Below the pieces are notes generated by a model. The model made no database searches. It had not been told where the DNA came from and saw only the letters and a list, made by a program, of their open reading frames with translations. From assembly GCA_016648135.1 (NCBI GenBank), contig JADDOH010023184.1, positions 35,223 to 99,222 of the forward strand: 64,000 nt of DNA, given 5' to 3'. Source of the DNA: Agrypnia vestita. Its lineage: Eukaryota > Arthropoda > Insecta > Trichoptera > Phryganeidae. Numbering within the stretch: the first letter of the stretch is position 1; each line of letters starts with the position of its first letter. Shown piece after piece: positions 62,943-64,000 of this stretch. Both the position numbers and the translations under genes were made by a program.

Positions 62943-63775
62943 TTTTACTTTCAATACATTATTTTAGTAATATTGCATTTTCGCTAGGTTCTCATCACAA
63001 AAAATATAGAATATTGCCAAACTGTTAACATCAAGCAGTCCCTTCATCACATTCAATATTTAAATTGCCAAATTGGTTTATAAATTGCTCAAAATCACTT
63101 TTTGAATGTGGAGAAGTTGTGTTGGCATTTTCGTAAAGTTTTCTATTTTTAAAATTAAAACTTGTGATGAAAAACGGAAGCCCAGATGTTGTCTATGTGC
63201 CTGGTTTCACAAAAATTGTCAATTTCAATCAAAAAAAAATTACATAAGTGTCTAGTCAAAATATTTTTTATGAAATTTATTCTTCTGAAGGTAATTCTAG
63301 TAATATCAAAAATATATACTAAAAGTAATATTTATCCATTACTAATAAATAATATTTAAAAATTTGGTAGGTATTCTTAGATTTTTCATAAATTTTTTAC
63401 ATTAAAATCCTTTCCAAAATTAGATATTTTTTTTGATTATTTATAACAATGTTTAACGTCCCATAATAATTTTAAAACACAGAACGTACAAGTTTCCTAT
63501 ATTTAATATAGGTACTATGAAATTACTACATAAGTTTTTTTTGTAATTATGTAAATACTACTTTCAAAACATTAATTTGTTCATATTTCTATATATGAAG
63601 CTGTCAATTTTCTCCTTATAAAGATAAATATATTATATAAATACATACAAATTAAAAGAACTATTAAGAATGTTAAAAAATATACTTGTTGAATGGCAGG
63701 ATGGGGCCTTAAGTATGTGGATTTGTTGACTTTTGTTTAATTATTACAAAAATAAAAAAATATTTCAAAAAGTGT
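62943..63775 (+). other. RyR: RyR 3' UTR (inferred)
   Basis: AT-rich, no coding signal. An AATAAA at 63751-63756 followed by AGTGTTTTTATTT (GT-rich) is the best polyadenylation signal; an earlier AATAAA near 63344 could give a shorter end. Confidence 0.6.
63751..63756 (+). terminator. RyR: Candidate polyadenylation signal AATAAA
   Basis: Canonical hexamer about 810 bases after the stop codon, with a GT-rich stretch about 15-25 bases downstream. Confidence 0.5.
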
Positions 63776-64000
63776 TTTTATTTATTGTTTAAATTTCATT
63801 TCTCAGAACCCAAGGCTATTTTTATGGGACATGATATTACATAATTCCCAATCAATAACAAAAACTACCAAAAGTTGTATTCAAATTGTAAAATATTCAG
63901 TTAGCATTTTATTGTCACCATTTTTTTATTTTCATCACCATCATCTTCATCCCTTGTCCAAGTAGAGATTAGACAAGTTGTTTTCGTATTCCCTTGTCTT
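63776..64000. other. Sequence after the RyR gene, nothing recognised
   Basis: AT-rich with a short CATCACCATCATCTTCATC run near 63935. No gene or repeat that I can support. Confidence 0.5.

Noticed and set aside
62224..62576. Repeated 21-base motif that could suggest a CRISPR-like array
   Set aside because: Spacing is irregular, two units are inverted and the genome is eukaryotic; it is a foldback element.

Overview
This is an AT-rich stretch of an insect nuclear genome, and one gene fills it: the 3' two thirds of a ryanodine receptor (RyR), the endoplasmic/sarcoplasmic reticulum Ca2+ release channel, read on the + strand from before position 1 to the stop codon at 62940-62942. I rebuilt 70 constitutive exons plus one alternative exon by hand from splice sites and unbroken reading phase. 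Joined, they give 9,997 coding bases (3,331 residues plus stop), which align without a gap from about residue 1,700 of the animal RyR family to its C-terminus. Earlier exons are outside the window. Nothing else in the window looks like a host gene.

Layout of the protein: exons 1-9 junctional solenoid; exons 10-15 RIH (RYDR_ITPR) domain; exons 16-22 bridging solenoid; exons 23-27 RyR repeats 3 and 4 with an RRQS phosphorylation-type loop; exons 28-40 second half of the bridging solenoid; exon 41a or 41b calmodulin-binding segment; exons 42-50 core solenoid; exons 51-52 EF-hand pair; exons 53-55 activation region and first membrane segment (Sx); exons 56-59 acidic linker; exons 60-67 S1-S6 with the GGGIGD selectivity filter; exons 68-70 C-terminal domain with the CFICG zinc motif. 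The 3' UTR follows, with a polyadenylation signal near 63751.

The most interesting host feature is the pair of mutually exclusive exons 41a (33699-33811) and 41b (35188-35297). They encode two versions of the segment that is the calmodulin-binding helix in vertebrate RyRs. Both share phase, and including both or neither gives an early stop.

The introns hold many mobile elements. A nearly complete 4.4-kb DIRS-type tyrosine-recombinase retrotransposon (16684-21109) has seemingly identical inverted termini and an internal complementary region, but a deleted reverse transcriptase and a frame-shifting 112-bp tandem duplication. There are also three PIF/Harbinger-type elements, pogo/Tigger-type elements, a piggyBac-type MITE, a family of long foldback elements, a Penelope-like palindrome with a 13-bp target duplication, an LTR, tRNA-derived SINEs, LINE 3' ends and several MITEs. 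Positions 51662-54694 are a nested stack of elements with a captured or fossil C2H2 zinc-finger fragment.

Source organism: the RyR sequence and methionine at the site equivalent to Plutella I4790 suggest an insect outside Lepidoptera. I cannot name the order from sequence alone.
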